Shown here in pieces: positions 61,372 to 64,000 of a stretch of DNA of 64,000 nucleotides. Position 1 is the first letter of the stretch. Every line of letters begins with the position of its first letter. Source of the stretch: Firm-13 sp964617375 (lineage in GTDB: Bacteria; Bacillota; Clostridia; Saccharofermentanales; Saccharofermentanaceae); NCBI GenBank assembly GCA_964617375.1, contig CAZTXQ010000001.1:80611-144610 (forward strand), given 5' to 3'. A model generated the notes under the pieces. That model saw only the letters and a list, made by a program, of their open reading frames with translations. It searched no databases and was not told where the DNA came from. The translations under genes were made by a program, and so were the position numbers.

Positions 61372-63786
61372 TCAGGATCTTCCGGTGATCATTTTCTTTA
61401 TTCCCTTTATTAAATGTCCGTTTATCGCGAGCAGCAATGCCTCAATCATATCGATTCCGACCTTGCCGTCAGAGAATAACGCAATCGACCGAAGCGGAAG
61501 ATCATTGATCATCGCCTTCATCATCAGCGCTTCATTCTCCCCGCCGGCATGTTCATATGCCTTAGCCATCTCTTTATCAATCTTGCTTTTCAGTATACGG
61601 CCGATCAGGGTAACACGAACTTCCGAAACCGTTGAATTCAGATCAAATACTCCCTTGTACGGCACAGAAGGCCGCTTGATCGGAGCCCCGTAAACAGCTT
61701 CAAATTGTTCCCGCGGTATATCCGTTCCATAGGCTCCGAGCGAATAATAAGCAGGGGCCGTACTGCGGAAATCCGGCACTTCTGCGGCCTGATCCGATTC
61801 GATTACAAGATCTGCGGTGAGCCGGATGTCACGGGAGGACGCCGCCGCCAGAATCCGATAGGTACCGCTTTCCAGATGCCATCCCTTGATATTGGTGTTG
61901 TAGTAGGAAAACGCGCGATCATCCAACGTTACCGTAACGACCTTTGACTCCCCTGCCCTTAAGAACACTTTGGAGAATTCCTTTAATTCCTTCTCTGCCT
62001 TGAATATCCGGGATTCCGGTGATTCCACGTAAAACTGAACAACTTCGGACGCATCGTATCGGCCCGAGTTTTTTATTCGAACGGAAACGTCAACGGAATC
62101 ATGGCCCTTTATCGAATATTTATCCAGAGTCAGCTCCGAATAAACAAATGCCGAATACGACAGACCGTGTCCGAACGGAAACAATACGCGTTTTTTCGCC
62201 TTATCGTAGTAACGATACCCGATATAAATGCTTTCACGATATTCGCATTGTCTTACATCGCCATAATTCCCGTAGCTCGGATTATCCGTAAGGGCAAGCG
62301 GAAATGTTTCGGCGAGCTTGCCGCACGGGACACATTTTCCGTACAGGAGATCAGGAATGGCATCTGCGCCTGCCTGTCCCGGCAAATAACATAGAAGTAC
62401 GGATTTGACGCTGTCGATCCACGGCATCAAAACCGGCGCGCCACCGAAAAGAATGACGACCGTATTGGGATTTGTTTTCGCGATTTCCGATATCAGCCGG
62501 TTGTGACTTTCCGGAAGATCCATATTGCTTCGATCAAATCCTTCAGATTCGTATATGTCGGGAAGTCCGGCAAAGATGAAAACGATATCCTTTCCGGCGG
62601 CCGCGGCAACAGCATCATGGATCAGAGAATCATTCGTATCCCCGTCTGCGGCTAAATAACCCGGCGCGTACTCAAAGCTTACGCCGAGATTTAAAAATGC
62701 GTCATAAGGGAGAGGCAATTCGGTCGGATGAATCCTTGAACTCCCGCTTCCCTGATATCTGGGTTCTTTTACAAAGGCGCCGATTACGGCGGCTTTTGAG
62801 GCAGTTGATGCGGGAAGTGCTCCTTCGTTTTTTAAGAGAACGGCTGATTCTCTTACGATTCTTCCGGCAAGCGCATGGTTTTCCCGATATACCGAACCCG
62901 ATTTCGTCTGATTTACGGGACAGTCCAGAACAAGATCAACCATTCTTCGAGCCGCCTTGTCCAGATCCTCCTCAGAAAGTGCACCTGCCTTAACTGCGTC
63001 TGCCACTCTTTTGTCATTGGAAGAACCGGAAAACGGCATTTCAAGATCAAGTCCTGCCGCAACACCCTTGACGCGGTCGTTTACGGCCCCCCAATCCGAC
63101 ATGACGGCCCCCTTAAAGCCCCACTCGTCACGAAGAATATCTGTTAAAAGATACTTGTTCTCGCTGGAATAGACACCGTTAATTTTATTGTAAGAGCACA
63201 TGAGAGTCCTGGGATTTCCTTTTTTTACGGCTCTTTCAAATCCGGACAGATAGATCTCCCGGAGGGCTCTTTCATCAATAACCGAATTATTGACAAAACG
63301 TGCTTTCTCCTGACTGTTGGCGGCGAAATGTTTAAGAGAGGTTCCGATTCCCTTACTTTCGACACCGTCAATCACCGACGCGGCCAATTCGCCGGCAAGA
63401 AAAGGATCCTCGGAAAAATACTCGAAATTTCTGCCGCAAACCGGCGAGCGTTTCATATTGACCCCGGGTCCCAAGACAACCTGTACTCCCTGTTCCCTGC
63501 ATTCATTGCCAAGAGCCTCTCCCATCTGACGCAGAAGATCCCGGTCAAAGGAACAGGCCGAGAGACATGCTGTCGGGAAACAGGTAGCGGGAGCACTCCC
63601 CCCTATACCGATATCCGCAGTATCCGAATCCAGTCTTCGCAAACCGTGTGGACCGTCTGTCATCAAAATACCGGGAACACCTTTCTCTTCGATCGATTTG
63701 GTATGCCAGAAATCCTTTCCGGAGCAAAGGGATGCCTTTTCTTCCGTGGTTAATGTCTTGAGAATCTTCTCGGTTTGAGCGTTCAT
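61372..63786 (-). CDS. Glycoside hydrolase family 3 (beta-glucosidase type)
   Basis: An 804-residue GH3 enzyme, cytosolic as no signal peptide is seen. N-terminal TIM barrel (about 1-300) with TDGPHG, KHFAANSQE and the nucleophile Asp231 in VMSDWGAV; alpha/beta sandwich domain (about 310-550) with IFAGLPDIYESEGFDRSNMDLP; Fn3-like domain (about 590-680). A further 110 residues with two or three helices at the end are seen in some Clostridia GH3 proteins. GGAGG is 7 nt before the ATG at 63786. Sugar specificity (glucose, xylose or arabinose) cannot be told. Single-gene unit. Confidence 0.94.
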   Translation of the reverse strand: MNAQTEKILKTLTTEEKASLCSGKDFWHTKSIEEKGVPGILMTDGPHGLRRLDSDTADIGIGGSAPATCFPTACLSACSFDRDLLRQMGEALGNECREQGVQVVLGPGVNMKRSPVCGRNFEYFSEDPFLAGELAASVIDGVESKGIGTSLKHFAANSQEKARFVNNSVIDERALREIYLSGFERAVKKGNPRTLMCSYNKINGVYSSENKYLLTDILRDEWGFKGAVMSDWGAVNDRVKGVAAGLDLEMPFSGSSNDKRVADAVKAGALSEEDLDKAARRMVDLVLDCPVNQTKSGSVYRENHALAGRIVRESAVLLKNEGALPASTASKAAVIGAFVKEPRYQGSGSSRIHPTELPLPYDAFLNLGVSFEYAPGYLAADGDTNDSLIHDAVAAAAGKDIVFIFAGLPDIYESEGFDRSNMDLPESHNRLISEIAKTNPNTVVILFGGAPVLMPWIDSVKSVLLCYLPGQAGADAIPDLLYGKCVPCGKLAETFPLALTDNPSYGNYGDVRQCEYRESIYIGYRYYDKAKKRVLFPFGHGLSYSAFVYSELTLDKYSIKGHDSVDVSVRIKNSGRYDASEVVQFYVESPESRIFKAEKELKEFSKVFLRAGESKVVTVTLDDRAFSYYNTNIKGWHLESGTYRILAAASSRDIRLTADLVIESDQAAEVPDFRSTAPAYYSLGAYGTDIPREQFEAVYGAPIKRPSVPYKGVFDLNSTVSEVRVTLIGRILKSKIDKEMAKAYEHAGGENEALMMKAMINDLPLRSIALFSDGKVGIDMIEALLLAINGHLIKGIKKMITGRS

Positions 63787-63870
63787 GCGAGTACCTCCCG
63801 CTTATTGTGATGGATAATCCGTCGGATCCCGGCCATTAATAATTGATATGTAAATCTGTTTATACGATAA

Positions 63871-63899
63871 ATTCTAATTCTCATTAAGCCGTATGGCAA
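63871..63899 (-). promoter_or_regulatory. SigA-type promoter of the GH3 gene
   Basis: Minus strand TTGCCA (899-894), 17-nt spacer, TAGAAT (876-871). The leader is about 80 nt. Confidence 0.7.
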
Positions 63900-63918
63900 G
63901 CAGTGTTTTACGGGACTC

Positions 63919-63947
63919 TTGCGATCTTACGGAAAGAATGGCATACT
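63919..63947 (+). promoter_or_regulatory. Promoter of ssrA
   Basis: TTGCGA (919-924), 17-nt spacer, CATACT (942-947). Its start near 63954 would leave a leader of about 14 nt before the mature tmRNA end. Confidence 0.5.
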
Positions 63948-63967
63948 TATATCAACCCCCAGTACGC

Positions 63968-64000
63968 GGGGGCGTACTGGTTTCGACGGGGTCGTTGAGA
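63968..64000 (+). ncRNA. ssrA: Transfer-messenger RNA, 5' end only
   Basis: tmRNA frees stalled ribosomes and tags the broken protein. The 5' end GGGGGCGTACTGG, then TTTCGACGGGG, is the conserved tRNA-like start found in Clostridia. The gene runs off the right edge after 33 bases, so tag peptide and 3' end are not visible. The mature 5' end is placed at the first of the five G by analogy. Confidence 0.88.

Noticed and set aside
1..64000. Prophage, insertion sequence, CRISPR, toxin-antitoxin or defence genes
   Set aside because: No transposase, integrase, phage structural, Cas or toxin-like product was recognised in any frame.

Overview
The window looks like a chromosomal core region of a Clostridia-type member of the Bacillota (Firmicutes), with roughly even GC. 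Signs of this are a PolC-type DNA polymerase III, a PASTA Ser/Thr kinase with its PP2C phosphatase, a fused IspH/ribosomal protein S1 gene, a eukaryote-like (type 2) isoleucyl-tRNA synthetase, the MEP isoprenoid pathway, and strong GGAGG ribosome binding sites with SigA-like promoters. Family or genus cannot be fixed from the sequence; an Oscillospirales or Saccharofermentans-like gut or anaerobic bacterium is a guess.

Left part (1-26.7 kb), almost all on the minus strand. The order rpsB-tsf, terminator, pyrH-frr-uppS-cdsA-dxr-rseP-ispG-polC is followed by priA-def-fmt-rsmB-rlmN-prpC-prkC-rsgA-rpe-thiN. Most junctions are tightly coupled: ATGA or TTGA overlaps, or gaps of a few bases. Together these genes cover translation, membrane lipid and isoprenoid supply, replication and restart, N-formyl-methionine handling, rRNA modification and cell-wall sensing. 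At the far left is infC, cut by the window edge. It has a non-AUG start and a leader with a terminator/antiterminator arrangement, and it is divergent from a PLP aminotransferase gene.

Middle part (26.8-46.7 kb). A plus-strand M20 dipeptidase gene faces an exported NlpC/P60 hydrolase gene with SH3 domains. Next comes a minus-strand unit rpiR-hutP-like-cmk-ispH/rpsA, then a three-gene biotin-dependent carboxyl-transfer module (carboxyltransferase, biotin carrier, OadA-like) below ileS-M50 protease-trpS-scpA-scpB. An RNA-modification trio follows (methyltransferase, RluA-type pseudouridine synthase, HD protein).

Right part (46.8-64 kb), more accessory. It holds a large acidic lipoprotein of unknown function, then a divergent set made of an MFS transporter on one side and an ATP-grasp ligase plus a phosphatidylglycerol-lysyltransferase-like protein on the other. 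An OmpR/PhoR-type two-component system and an RluF-type synthase come next, then a GH2 beta-galactosidase homologue lacking its canonical acid/base residue, a membrane pyrophosphatase, a GH3 beta-glucosidase, and the 5' end of tmRNA running off the right edge.

The best candidates for something undescribed are the MFS/ATP-grasp/LPG-synthase-like cluster, the degenerate GH2 protein, the HutP-like protein without its metal-binding histidines, the PASTA kinase with an extra extracellular (TP)n plus InlB-like module, and the hairpin that pairs the pre-tmRNA leader with the mature tmRNA 5' end.
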